Assembly: GCF_005116575.1 (NCBI RefSeq)
Contig: NZ_SWCN01000009.1
Coordinates: 62,001 to 126,000 of the forward strand
From: Desulforhopalus sp. IMCC35007
GTDB taxonomy: Bacteria > Desulfobacterota > Desulfobulbia > Desulfobulbales > Desulfocapsaceae
Direction of reading: 5' to 3'
Length of the DNA stretch: 64,000 nt
Each line of letters begins with the position of its first letter. Positions within the stretch are counted from its first letter, which is position 1. The notes under the pieces were generated by a model, which was given only the letters and a program-made list of their open reading frames with translations, did no database searches and was not told the origin of the DNA. Shown here in pieces: positions 45,155 to 54,268 of the stretch. A program made the position numbers and the translations under genes.

Positions 45155-46855
45155 ATGGGGAAAATGAGTGGAGCCCAGGCAATTGTCAAATGCCTCAAAG
45201 AAGAAGGTGTAAAGATTATTTTCGGCTATCCCGGCGGCGCTGTTATCGATCTCTACGACGCCTTGATGGACTCTGACATAGTCAATGTTCTCGTCCGTCA
45301 TGAACAGGGAGCTGTCCATGCAGCTGATGGTCTTGCGAGAGTCACAGGTGAGGTTGGAGTGGCATTGCTAACCTCCGGTCCCGGTGCCACCAATGGAGTC
45401 ACCGGCATCGCCACAGCCTATTTGGATTCCATCCCAATGGTTGTGCTCACCGGCCAGGTTCCCCGTGCCCTTATCGGCAACGACGCTTTCCAGGAAGTCG
45501 ATATTGTGGGAATCAGCAGACCCTGTACCAAACATAATTATCTTGTGAACAAGATAGAGGATCTTATCCCCACCATACGAGAGGCCTTCCATGTTGCACG
45601 AAGTGGTCGGCCCGGTCCTGTTCTTGTTGATCTGCCCAAAGACCTTGTCGCCAGTCAGCTCAGTTATCCCGAGAAACAGGATATCAAGATGTCGAGCTAC
45701 CAGCCGACCTATAAACCTCATCCAGTTCAGATCGAAAAGGCCTGTAAAAAAATCATGAAGGCCAGAAAACCGGTTCTTTACGTCGGTGGAGGTGTAATCC
45801 TATCCGATGCCTCAAAAGAGCTTACAGAGCTTGCAATAAAGCTTAACATTCCCGTTACTATGACGCTCATGGGCCTTGGTGCATTTCCGGGCAGTCATGA
45901 ATTATCCATGGGAATGCTTGGTATGCACGGAACCTATACAGCAAATATGGCTGTAGCGGAATGTGATTTACTTATAGCTGTCGGAGCCAGGTTTGACGAT
46001 CGGGTTACCGGAAAACTTGCAGACTTTGCCACCAATGCAGAGATCATTCATATCGATATAGATCCAACGTCCATCAGTAAAAACGTCAAAGTCGACGTGC
46101 CCATTGTCTCAGATTGTAAAAACGCCCTTGCAGCACTCAACATCTGGTTTGATACAAAATCAGGTATTGACCTTGTAGAAGAGGCGAACCGACACAAACC
46201 ATGGTTTGACACCATTCGCGACTGGACCGAGAAACATCCGCTCTACTACAAAGATGACAGTTCAGTAATCAAACCACAATATGTCATTGAAACCCTGCAT
46301 AAACATACCGGGGGAAAGGCAATAATCACAACTGAGGTTGGCCAGAACCAGATGTGGGCAGCTCAGTTTTACAAGTTTGATTACCAGCGGCATTTTGTCA
46401 CCTCAGGTGGCCTTGGGACCATGGGTTTTGGCCTGCCCGCTGCCATTGGGGCTCAAATGGCATTTCCAGATAAAACTGTGATTGATATTGCAGGTGATGG
46501 CTCGATCCAGATGAACATTCAGGAACTCGCCACGGCAAAACAGTACAATTGTCCTGTGAAAATCGCAATTCTCAATAACAGTTACCTTGGCATGGTGAGA
46601 CAATGGCAGGAATTGTTTTATGAAAAACGATATGCATCCACCACCATGGATGTCGCCCCTGATTTTGTGGCCCTGGCCAGAGCCTATGGTGCGGTTGGCC
46701 TTCGAGCCACCACAAAAGACGAGGTTGAACCGGTAATCAAGGAAGCGCTCGCCACCGATAACATCGTTATCATGGATTTCAAAATAGAAAAAGAAGAAGG
46801 CGTTTATCCTATGGTACCTGCTGGCAAAGCAAACACAGAAATGTTGCTTGTCTAA
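45155..46855 (+). CDS. ilvB: Acetolactate synthase, catalytic subunit
   Basis: 566 residues. ThDP-binding motifs are complete: the catalytic glutamate in VLVRHEQGAVHAADG, LTSGPGATNGVTG, and the C-terminal GDGSIQMNIQELATAKQYN with the following NN. It makes acetolactate and acetohydroxybutyrate for Val, Leu and Ile. AAGGA lies upstream of the ATG at 45155. ilvN follows at 46900. The gene is divergent from leuA across a shared control region. Confidence 0.96.
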   Translation: MGKMSGAQAIVKCLKEEGVKIIFGYPGGAVIDLYDALMDSDIVNVLVRHEQGAVHAADGLARVTGEVGVALLTSGPGATNGVTGIATAYLDSIPMVVLTGQVPRALIGNDAFQEVDIVGISRPCTKHNYLVNKIEDLIPTIREAFHVARSGRPGPVLVDLPKDLVASQLSYPEKQDIKMSSYQPTYKPHPVQIEKACKKIMKARKPVLYVGGGVILSDASKELTELAIKLNIPVTMTLMGLGAFPGSHELSMGMLGMHGTYTANMAVAECDLLIAVGARFDDRVTGKLADFATNAEIIHIDIDPTSISKNVKVDVPIVSDCKNALAALNIWFDTKSGIDLVEEANRHKPWFDTIRDWTEKHPLYYKDDSSVIKPQYVIETLHKHTGGKAIITTEVGQNQMWAAQFYKFDYQRHFVTSGGLGTMGFGLPAAIGAQMAFPDKTVIDIAGDGSIQMNIQELATAKQYNCPVKIAILNNSYLGMVRQWQELFYEKRYASTTMDVAPDFVALARAYGAVGLRATTKDEVEPVIKEALATDNIVIMDFKIEKEEGVYPMVPAGKANTEMLLV

Positions 46856-46899
46856 TATTTTTTCGTTGTTCGAACTACCTACCTCGAGGAGAGGTTAAG

Positions 46900-47385
46900 A
46901 TGAAACATACAATTTCCGTTTTACTTCAGAACAAACCTGGGGTGCTCTCTAGAGTAACTGGTCTGTTCAGCGGTCGCGGTTTCAATATTGAAAGCCTCTG
47001 TGTGGCAGAAACCCTTGAACCTGGCGTATCCTGCCTGACCGTTGTTTCCAGGGGTGATGAAGCTGTCATTGAACAAATCACCAAACAACTCCATAAACTC
47101 ATTGATGTTATCAAAGTAACCGATATTTCTGACCATGAATATGTGGAAAGGGAAATGGTGCTTATTCGGGTTAAAGCAGAATCTCACACCAGGGCTGAAG
47201 TATTACGGGTGATTGACATTTTCAGAGGTAAGGTTGTTGATGTAAGTGCGAAAAGCTATGCCGTTGAAGTTACTGGACCAGCTTCAAAAATCCAGGCAGT
47301 CATTGATATTCTTCGACCCATTGGTATAAAAGAAATCGTACGCACCGGGACAATTGCAATGGCCCGTGCCCCCAAAACCAAATAG
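46900..47385 (+). CDS. ilvN: Acetolactate synthase, small regulatory subunit
   Basis: 161 residues. An N-terminal ACT domain (about 2-76; ISVLLQNKPGVLSRVTGLFSG) and a C-terminal ALS_ss domain (about 82-157) are typical of IlvN. It confers valine feedback inhibition on IlvB. A GAGGAGAGG ribosome site precedes the ATG. psd follows after 21 bp. Confidence 0.95.
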   Translation: MKHTISVLLQNKPGVLSRVTGLFSGRGFNIESLCVAETLEPGVSCLTVVSRGDEAVIEQITKQLHKLIDVIKVTDISDHEYVEREMVLIRVKAESHTRAEVLRVIDIFRGKVVDVSAKSYAVEVTGPASKIQAVIDILRPIGIKEIVRTGTIAMARAPKTK

Positions 47386-47406
47386 CCTAAACTCTGGATA
47401 TTACAA

Positions 47407-48051
47407 ATGCTCACTCCCAAAGTTCCTGTTGCAAAAGAAGGATATCCATTTATCTGGTATTGTGCCTTTTCTACGTTGGTTCTCTGTCTCCTTGGGTTCT
47501 CTCTGACAGCAGGAATAATGTTTATTTTAACCACCTTCGTTCTTGCATTTTTCAGAGATCCGGAACGTTTTATTTCACCTGACCCAGATGCTCTGGTCTG
47601 CCCGGCTGATGGAAAGATTATTTCCATCGAGGAGGTTGAAGATAAAAAATTCACTGGTCAAAGAGTAAAAAAGGTATGTATCTTCATGAATGTATTCAAT
47701 GTTCATGTAAACAGAGTCCCGTTTTCCGGCAACGTCGTAAAGATCATGTACCACCCTGGCAAGTTTTACTCTGCAGACAGCGACAAAGCTGCTCTGGAAA
47801 ATGAGTATTTTGCCACAGTTTTTTCTGCGCCCCACGACAGGCAAATAGCTGTCGTGCAAATTGCAGGTCTTATTGCCAGACGCATAATCTGCTGGCTTGA
47901 GCCAGGAGATAGCGCCATAAAGGGCAGCAGGCTTGGACTGATCCGCTTTGGCTCCCGCGTTGATATGTACCTGCCATTAGAAACAGAACTTGTCGTGACA
48001 ACAGGTCAAAAAGTACGTGCCGGAGAAACGATTATCGGCAGATTACAGTGA
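47407..48051 (+). CDS. psd: Phosphatidylserine decarboxylase proenzyme
   Basis: 214 residues, the short archaeal-type PSD found in many bacteria. N-terminal membrane helices (about 14-50) precede the catalytic part (FFRDPER, CPADGKI, NVFNVHVNRVP). The self-cleavage site is the Gly-Ser in IRFGSRVDMYLP, where the serine becomes the pyruvoyl group. It makes phosphatidylethanolamine. It follows ilvN by 21 bp. The partner pssA, often adjacent, is not in the window. Confidence 0.92.
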   Translation: MLTPKVPVAKEGYPFIWYCAFSTLVLCLLGFSLTAGIMFILTTFVLAFFRDPERFISPDPDALVCPADGKIISIEEVEDKKFTGQRVKKVCIFMNVFNVHVNRVPFSGNVVKIMYHPGKFYSADSDKAALENEYFATVFSAPHDRQIAVVQIAGLIARRIICWLEPGDSAIKGSRLGLIRFGSRVDMYLPLETELVVTTGQKVRAGETIIGRLQ

Positions 48052-48227
48052 AAACGCTCACATCACATTGGTGTTATCTTTATCCCAAGGCCAGGTTGTC
48101 ACATTGCATTTGTTCCAATAACCTGTAAATACGAGTCTAATTTCAAACCCGGTACAAAACCCGGGATACGTACTCATTTCAATCATGTAGTCAATGATGC
48201 GGAATAGTACGTAAACAATTCCATGCT

Positions 48228-48815
48228 TTGAGAATTATAAGCGGTACAGCCAGAGGGCGAAGACTTGCCACTCCTCCAGAAAAGGATACATCTATCAGGC
48301 CCACATCAGATAGAGCAAGGGAAGCCCTCTTTAGTATAATTGGACCACGTATCAAACATAGCCTGGTCCTGGACCTGTTCGCCGGAACCGGAGCACTGGG
48401 ACTGGAAGCTTACAGCAGGGGGGCATCCCTCGTGGTCCTCGTCGACAAGGAACCGCTTTCTTTAAAAATTATACAAAAAAACACCTCTATTTTTAGACAC
48501 GAGCAGAGCAATACAGACCACATTCATGTGATCAAAGATGACTTGAAGCATCCACAATTTCTCCGTAAACTTGCACCTGGCCTGACCCCTGAATTTGATA
48601 TCATCTTTGCGGACCCTCCTTATGATAAAGATTTTTCATTGCCCATTCTTCAATATATCAACGACAATAATCTTCTCAAAACTGACGGGCTCATTATCAT
48701 AGAAGAGAGATACAATGTCAGCCTTCCTGCAAAGTTATCATGCATCGAACTCTTTGACAGACGCAAATATGGTGAAGCTGGCTTTTCTTTTTACCAACGC
48801 AGGATTTCGCCTTAA
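48228..48815 (+). CDS. rsmD: 16S rRNA (guanine966-N2)-methyltransferase
   Basis: 195 residues. The RsmD signature is present: MRIISGTARGRRLATP, IRPTSDRAREALFS, the SAM motif LDLFAGTGALGLEAYSRGA and the catalytic FADPPYD. It methylates G966 of 16S rRNA. The start is a TTG with no clear ribosome site, the only one that gives the family N terminus. It heads the rsmD-coaD-Rieske-cytochrome b cluster; rsmD-coaD pairs are common. Confidence 0.93.
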   Translation: MRIISGTARGRRLATPPEKDTSIRPTSDRAREALFSIIGPRIKHSLVLDLFAGTGALGLEAYSRGASLVVLVDKEPLSLKIIQKNTSIFRHEQSNTDHIHVIKDDLKHPQFLRKLAPGLTPEFDIIFADPPYDKDFSLPILQYINDNNLLKTDGLIIIEERYNVSLPAKLSCIELFDRRKYGEAGFSFYQRRISP

Positions 48816-48871
48816 AACAGCAATATTCGATACGACAATCCCGTCTCTGCAAACATTTGAGGAGTAGGTCT

Positions 48872-49396
48872 GTGAATGATGAAAACACCCATGAATATTC
48901 GATTGCCGTCTATCCCGGAACGTTCGACCCCATTACCATGGGGCACGTGGATATCATTAAAAGAGCATTGAATTTGTTTGATAAACTTATTATCGCAGTT
49001 GCTGTGAACTCTGCAAAAGACCCGGTGTTCAGCCTGAGCGAACGTATGACGATGATTCAAGACACCTTTAAAAATGAAAAAAGGATCTGCGTAGAATCTG
49101 TTTCCGGTCTTTTAGTTGATTATGCCCATGCCCAGAACGCTAAAGCAATAGTGCGCGGGATCAGAGCAGTCTCTGATTTTGATTATGAATTTCAATTAGC
49201 CCTCATGAACCGTAAGTTGAAAAGAGAAGTAGACTCGGTTTTCCTGATGCCTGGATTTCGCTGGATTTATATCAGCTCCTCTATTATAAAAGATGCCTCA
49301 CGAAATGGTGGCGATGTGAGCGACCTCGTTCCGGAGCATGTAAATAAAATGCTCATCAATAAATTTAAGAAAAACAGCACTAAGAAAGTTTCCTGA
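48872..49396 (+). CDS. coaD: Phosphopantetheine adenylyltransferase
   Basis: 174 residues. The nucleotidyltransferase motif YPGTFDPITMGHVDII and the C-terminal FISSS-like segment (WIYISSSIIKDASRNGGDVS) identify CoaD. It makes dephospho-CoA from 4'-phosphopantetheine and ATP. GAGGAG lies 7 nt before the GTG at 48872, which is preferred over the TTG at 48857 that overlaps that site. It starts 56 bp after rsmD and ends 4 bp before the Rieske gene. Confidence 0.95.
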   Translation: MNDENTHEYSIAVYPGTFDPITMGHVDIIKRALNLFDKLIIAVAVNSAKDPVFSLSERMTMIQDTFKNEKRICVESVSGLLVDYAHAQNAKAIVRGIRAVSDFDYEFQLALMNRKLKREVDSVFLMPGFRWIYISSSIIKDASRNGGDVSDLVPEHVNKMLINKFKKNSTKKVS

Positions 49397-49400
49397 AAGT

Positions 49401-49793
49401 ATGTCCATAAAACAGTCCCGCAGAGCGATTATCGCCTGGATTGGTGCACTTGCACTCAGCTACCCACTTTTGCGGTTTATTGGCTTTAAAGTGCCGAGAA
49501 AACCGGTCCAGGTTGACATCCATAAACCGGCTCCAGCCAACGGTGTTATCGTAAGCCAGGAATTTATTCTTTTTGACAGAAATGATGCATGCTGGGCGCT
49601 TTCACGCAAATGCACTCATCTTGGATGCAAATTAAATTATCTGGAAGAACTTGATATTCTTGAATGTCCCTGCCATCAAAGTAAATTTAATGCCCAAAAC
49701 GGAACGGTAATTGAGGGACCAGCCCAGCACGCACTCCATTTCTATTCTGTCGAAAAGCGCGATAATGATCCTCTCTATGTTGTCACAATTTAA
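49401..49793 (+). CDS. Rieske [2Fe-2S] protein
   Basis: 130 residues. One N-terminal membrane anchor (about 9-27) precedes the Rieske fold. Cluster ligands C71/H73 (CTHLGC) and C89/H92 (CPCHQSKF) are complete, and C76 with C91 can form the usual disulfide. It transfers electrons from quinol in a bc-type complex. It begins 4 bp after coaD and overlaps the next gene, cytochrome b, by about 29 bp. Confidence 0.92.
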   Translation: MSIKQSRRAIIAWIGALALSYPLLRFIGFKVPRKPVQVDIHKPAPANGVIVSQEFILFDRNDACWALSRKCTHLGCKLNYLEELDILECPCHQSKFNAQNGTVIEGPAQHALHFYSVEKRDNDPLYVVTI

Positions 49794-50649
49794 TACTCAA
49801 ATTGCCATTTTTCTGAGAGGTTGCCACCAGTTACTCATCCATGTTAAATGGGGTGCCTGTGCTCTGGTAGCTCTCTATCTGTCATTGTTGTCAGGACTTG
49901 TGATAGGACTGCAATACGACTACGCGACACCATATTATTCCGCCTCCTCACTTGATATCCTGATACCATACGGTCATTATTTCAGGTCGCTTCACTTTTA
50001 TACCAGTCAGTTCTTCTTCTTTTTCACCTGTATCCATCTGGTCGCAGTATTACCACAGACTGCAAGTTACAAGGATATTGAGTGGTATAAACTGATAGCA
50101 ACTCTCCCCGTCATTATTCTTCTGCTTTTTACCGGATATATTCTACGCTGGGATAGTACAGGTGCGTCGGCTGGGAGAATAGCTGAAAGCATCATTGCTA
50201 CCATTCCTCTTGCAGGAGGGCTTCTTGACAGTATATTGCTCTCGCTTGATAGCAGCGGGTTGCGAAAGGTATATATACAACATGTTGTGGGCCTGGATCT
50301 GATCCTTCTTGTTCTTTTATGGCAACATCTGCGTATCTACCGAATTAAAATCATTAACCATCTCCCCATATGCGGTGCAATGCTTCTCTTTTCGGTGGCC
50401 TTTTACGCACCAATGGATCCAGAAAAGCTGGGCACAACCTACATCTCCGGCCCCTGGTTTTTCCTTGGCCTTCAGGAACTCCTTCGCTATTTACATCCAT
50501 TTGTTGCAGGTGTCCTGGTCCCCTCACTGCTCGTAATGCTGCTTTTGTCGATCAAGCCCGCGTATCTTCAACATCGTAGGTGCATTCGCATTCTGTTCAT
50601 CTCTATGCTTGCCTATGCAGGACTGTCAATAATTGCATTACTCAGATAA
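49765..50649 (+). CDS. Cytochrome b of a bc/b6f-like complex
   Basis: About 294 residues with eight hydrophobic helices. Haem ligands are in helix II, H-x13-H (SLHFYTSQ ... FTCIH), and helix IV, H-x14-H (YIQHVVG ... LWQHLR), the b6-type spacing. The quinol-site PEWY motif is replaced by GPWFFLGLQE. Helices V-VIII are fused, so it corresponds to a short cytochrome b or b6 plus subunit IV. It oxidises quinol together with the Rieske protein. No cytochrome c1 or multihaem c gene follows in the window. The start could be ATG 49765 or 49777, both within the Rieske gene. Confidence 0.88.
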   Translation: MILSMLSQFNTQIAIFLRGCHQLLIHVKWGACALVALYLSLLSGLVIGLQYDYATPYYSASSLDILIPYGHYFRSLHFYTSQFFFFFTCIHLVAVLPQTASYKDIEWYKLIATLPVIILLLFTGYILRWDSTGASAGRIAESIIATIPLAGGLLDSILLSLDSSGLRKVYIQHVVGLDLILLVLLWQHLRIYRIKIINHLPICGAMLLFSVAFYAPMDPEKLGTTYISGPWFFLGLQELLRYLHPFVAGVLVPSLLVMLLLSIKPAYLQHRRCIRILFISMLAYAGLSIIALLR

Positions 50650-50686
50650 AAAAAAGGTTGTATCGTTAAAACGATACAACCTTTAA
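50645..50686. terminator. Bidirectional terminator between cytochrome b and acidic protein gene
   Basis: A 14-bp perfect stem (AAGGTTGTATCGTT with its complement, 2-nt loop). The minus strand then reads a run of nine T, a strong terminator for the 942-residue protein gene. The plus strand has a weaker CTTTAATC tail after cytochrome b. Confidence 0.88.
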
Positions 50687-50736
50687 TCACACCTTCTCTG
50701 GGAGAGGGAAATTATCGCTAGGATTTAAACCTCACC

Positions 50737-53565
50737 TTAATCGTCAGGGAGACCCTTTTTCATTTCGCTAATTTCATCCTGTAACGACTTTCTAAGACTC
50801 GATATTTCCTCTTTCAATTCACCGGCAGTCTTTTTGGGATGCGCCGCGGATGGACCGTCAATTTCTTCATCAGCCTGAAAAAGGTCATCATCAAAGCTGA
50901 TAACCTCATCTTTTGAGCTTCCTATTTCCTGAACAAACAGTGGTGCGGAAGACGCTGAATGAGCAAAACCTTTTCGGTCACCGTTCATGATCATAGACTG
51001 CTGCCAATCCAGGACTTTTGCAGTTTGTGCAAGAAGTAACTCCTGCCTCTCATCCACCACCGTCTGGCTCAGCAGCAGTACCTCGTAAATCGATTTTAAA
51101 AGGACATAGGCTTCACTGCCTGACTCATAACGAAAATGATTGATGTGGTCTGCGACTGTTTTCATGAGATACAAGAAGGTCTTTTCAAGTGGTTCAAAAC
51201 TGCATTGTTGTTGAGCGCTTTTGATCTCTAAAAGAAGGCTGTCCAACACCTTATCTTCAAGCTCAAGACCTATCGCCTCTATACAAGTTCCAAGACTTTC
51301 AAAGCTCTTCTGCCCAACTGAAACTATTTCTTTGTCATCAGCAGGCAGGACGCCTTGAATTCCCGGAGGCCCCTCATCACTTAACGCAGCAATGACCTCT
51401 GAACTCTCCGTCTCCGTCTCATCATCAAATGCTGAAAACGCAGGAACCGAACCTGCTGCTTCAAACTCCTCATCATCAGAAGAGAACTCCTCCACAAGTT
51501 CGAAGACGACTTCTTTTTCCTCAATCTCCAATGTTGATTCAGCTGGAGGGACAGCTTCATCTTCTGTAAAGTCAATGGCGGCAAAAAGATCACCAGAAGA
51601 CCGATCACCTTCAGCATCATCAATTCCAAAAAAATCATCAAGCTGATCTTCAATAGCCGAAGTAACATCTTCATCTACATCTCTCCTTTCATGAGAGACA
51701 GAGATTTCAGGGGTCGGTGTAGAGGAGATTTCCTCATCTAACAAGTTTTCTCCAGCTGGAAAGGCCGGCGGTTCAATAGAGGGGTCCTCCGACTCTAATG
51801 AGTCAGACTCAAAACTTAAATCCTCGTCAAGACTGAAGTCTTTTTCAGCTACGGTCTCTTCTGCACCGCTTGTCTCCTGATCCAAGGTTTTATCTTCTTC
51901 AAAAAACTCTAAAACTGTCCCCGCAATCTCTTCTTCCAGCCCTTCATCCGAAGCAATTTTTTCTAAGGTTTTAGCATTATAGATACTGACTTCATCATTA
52001 TCGAGAAGTGCCGGAGCAAGCTCACCCTCAACAAAAGGTAGAGCCTCCTCATCAGAGTCATCATCAGCCTCAGATTCTACATCAACACCCTGCAGGGCAA
52101 TTTCTTTGTCGATCTCTCCAAAGTCAGCGGTGATATTATCCTCTTCATCATCAGGAAATATCACCTCAACAGGTGACTCAAGGTCACTCTCTTCACTGTC
52201 AAACGCGGCTGAGGACGCTGGTGGCATCGCTTCATCGGAAAGTTCTGCTATAGGGGGTTCTTCCTCGACTCTGTCTTCGGCAAACAGGGCTGGCACCACC
52301 TCATCTGGAGTGGATTGCCCCAAAGGAATCTGTGAATCGCCTTCAATATCTTCATCCCCTTCCTCAACATCCACACCCTCAAGAGCCGTCAGTTTATCAA
52401 CAGGGGGTTCATCTCCAAGACCAGGTTCACCAAATTGATTTTCCAACTCAGCATTCAACTGATCTGCTGTCACCTTCTCCTCTGAAAAACTGTCTTCCCC
52501 AAAGAAATTAGCAACATGCACATTGACTTTATCAGGGCTTTCAATGCCAAGTGCGGCCGCTTCTTCATCTGCCTGAAAGCCTTTTACTTCATCCTCCGGA
52601 AGATCTGAAAAAGCAGGAGCAATGGCACCAGCAGAAACAGATGACTCCTCACCTTCATCACTCTTTTTAGATCGTTTAAGCGATTCCGGAGAAATCGTTT
52701 CGCCTAACAGACTCTTAAATGCATTAAATTTTTCAACAGCAGCAAAGAGTATGGCTTTTTCTTCCTCAATCCCCATCGGGGTATCAACTATTTTTTCCAG
52801 ACTTTCGTAGAAGAGATGAAAAACCTTAAATGCATCGGCATGGGAGTCACTTTTTTTGACCTTTATGTATGCTCCTATTGTACCGATGCCCTGTAAAAGT
52901 ATCAGACGGGGACGACTGCCAGCATACAATTTTTCTAATCGAACCACTTCCTGACGCAAAGCGCTCAAATCATCATCTGTGATTTCCCAGTCAATCCCAA
53001 GGACAATAGCCTTCAGATTCAGCAACTCACTGTCATTATCAGGGTTTTGTGGTGAAATCTGATCTCGTATCACCGGCTCGGCATGTTTTTGGATCGGCTT
53101 GGTTTCTGGCGTTTTCAGGTAGGTTTTTAAATTTTCAAACCGCTTAACATCTTCCAGTAAGATTTCTTTTTTTTCTGCTTCTGAGAGGTCCTCAGAAGAT
53201 ACAATTTTTTCTAGATTCTGGTAGAGTGTCAGGAGTAGTTTTATTGCACTCGGGTGAGAATCTGCTTTTTTCTGATAAATATACTTACTTAACTTCTCAA
53301 GTGCCTGGACGTACACCAGGTTGATTTTTTCACCGGCCCAGATATCCTTGAGATCAACCAACTCCTCATTGAATTCCATGAGAACGTCGTCTGTAATCTC
53401 CCAGTCTATAGAGAGAACAAGACTTTTTAAGCGACTTATGGGAGACTCATCATCTGGAGTATAACCAAAAAGGTCCTCAGCACCTGTATAATAAGAATCA
53501 TCATACTCACCGCTGCTATCCGTCAAGTCGTCATCGTATTGTTTTTCAGTATACTGTTCCACCAC
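50737..53565 (-). CDS. Large acidic protein with three helical modules, MglA/roadblock operon
   Basis: 942 residues, strongly acidic. Two clear ~80-residue repeats lie near the N terminus (about 45-122 and 183-262), sharing LK(S/A)(I/L)VL(S/G)IDWEITDD, (D/S)SH, and YxxLEKIV. A third, more distant copy is at about 755-833 (FESLGTCIEAIGLELEDKVL). Between them, about residues 300-750 are a low-complexity Glu/Asp/Ser/Ala/Pro-rich region, probably disordered. The C terminus (about 912-940) is a short coiled coil. No signal peptide or membrane helix. It is the last gene of an operon with a roadblock protein and an MglA-type GTPase, so it may be their effector; this is inference. Confidence 0.75.
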   Translation of the reverse strand: MVEQYTEKQYDDDLTDSSGEYDDSYYTGAEDLFGYTPDDESPISRLKSLVLSIDWEITDDVLMEFNEELVDLKDIWAGEKINLVYVQALEKLSKYIYQKKADSHPSAIKLLLTLYQNLEKIVSSEDLSEAEKKEILLEDVKRFENLKTYLKTPETKPIQKHAEPVIRDQISPQNPDNDSELLNLKAIVLGIDWEITDDDLSALRQEVVRLEKLYAGSRPRLILLQGIGTIGAYIKVKKSDSHADAFKVFHLFYESLEKIVDTPMGIEEEKAILFAAVEKFNAFKSLLGETISPESLKRSKKSDEGEESSVSAGAIAPAFSDLPEDEVKGFQADEEAAALGIESPDKVNVHVANFFGEDSFSEEKVTADQLNAELENQFGEPGLGDEPPVDKLTALEGVDVEEGDEDIEGDSQIPLGQSTPDEVVPALFAEDRVEEEPPIAELSDEAMPPASSAAFDSEESDLESPVEVIFPDDEEDNITADFGEIDKEIALQGVDVESEADDDSDEEALPFVEGELAPALLDNDEVSIYNAKTLEKIASDEGLEEEIAGTVLEFFEEDKTLDQETSGAEETVAEKDFSLDEDLSFESDSLESEDPSIEPPAFPAGENLLDEEISSTPTPEISVSHERRDVDEDVTSAIEDQLDDFFGIDDAEGDRSSGDLFAAIDFTEDEAVPPAESTLEIEEKEVVFELVEEFSSDDEEFEAAGSVPAFSAFDDETETESSEVIAALSDEGPPGIQGVLPADDKEIVSVGQKSFESLGTCIEAIGLELEDKVLDSLLLEIKSAQQQCSFEPLEKTFLYLMKTVADHINHFRYESGSEAYVLLKSIYEVLLLSQTVVDERQELLLAQTAKVLDWQQSMIMNGDRKGFAHSASSAPLFVQEIGSSKDEVISFDDDLFQADEEIDGPSAAHPKKTAGELKEEISSLRKSLQDEISEMKKGLPDD

Positions 53566-53573
53566 AGCTCTCT

Positions 53574-54179
53574 CTAGAGTAGTTTTTTCTGAATTGAAAT
53601 CACAGAAGAAGATATGATTTTTTTCAATGTAGCCGCCACATTGTATCCTGTAATTGCACTCGCCTCAAAATAAGGTACTTTCAATCTACTGTTGAGATCT
53701 TTATCCAAAACTTCTGTTGGCAAAATTGGGATACCATGCTCTTTGAGATCAATTTTATTGTACTGCATGACAAGGGGAATTTTAAAAATGCTCTCTTTAT
53801 ATGATTGGAGATTTTCATGGAGCTGATTTAAAGACCGAATATTTTTTTCCCTCTGCTTCTCCATGGCATCAGCTACAAAAACTATCCCATCGACTCCCCG
53901 TAACACCAGTTTTCGGGTGGCATTATATTTGACCTGACCAGGAACAGTGTACAGTTGAATTTTTATATCATAGCCTTTGATCTGTCCCATATCAAACGGT
54001 AAGAAATCAAAAAACAAGGTCCTGTCACCATGGGTCTTCAAACTGACCATCTCTGACATTATCTGCTTACGGTAGGTCCTGTTTATATATTCGAGGTTAG
54101 TGGTTTTTCCGCATCTACCTGGCCCATAATATACAATTTTAACCTGAACAACTTTGTCTTTTAAGTTGATAAAACTCAA
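53574..54179 (-). CDS. mglA: MglA-type small GTPase
   Basis: 201 residues, Ras-like fold of MglA type. The P-loop is GPGRCGKTTNLEYI, switch I has the THGDRTLFFDF segment, G3 is YTVPGQVKYNATR (MglA-specific TVPGQ) and G4 is NKID. The family sets cell polarity and directs motility or pili in Myxococcus and Bdellovibrio. It starts 89 bp after the roadblock gene and ends 8 bp before the acidic protein gene. Its partner here is expected to be the roadblock protein. Confidence 0.9.
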   Translation of the reverse strand: MSFINLKDKVVQVKIVYYGPGRCGKTTNLEYINRTYRKQIMSEMVSLKTHGDRTLFFDFLPFDMGQIKGYDIKIQLYTVPGQVKYNATRKLVLRGVDGIVFVADAMEKQREKNIRSLNQLHENLQSYKESIFKIPLVMQYNKIDLKEHGIPILPTEVLDKDLNSRLKVPYFEASAITGYNVAATLKKIISSSVISIQKKLL

Positions 54180-54268
54180 CGTTCTACTCCCTATCGGCGT
54201 ATCGCCATAAACATTCCTGAAATGAGCGACTCAGTTTCTAGCAGTTAAGTCCACGTTCGCTGAAGGTA

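Noticed and set aside
48052-48227. CCCGG/CCGGG repeat after psd as a terminator
   Set aside because: The stem is only 5 bp and no T run follows.
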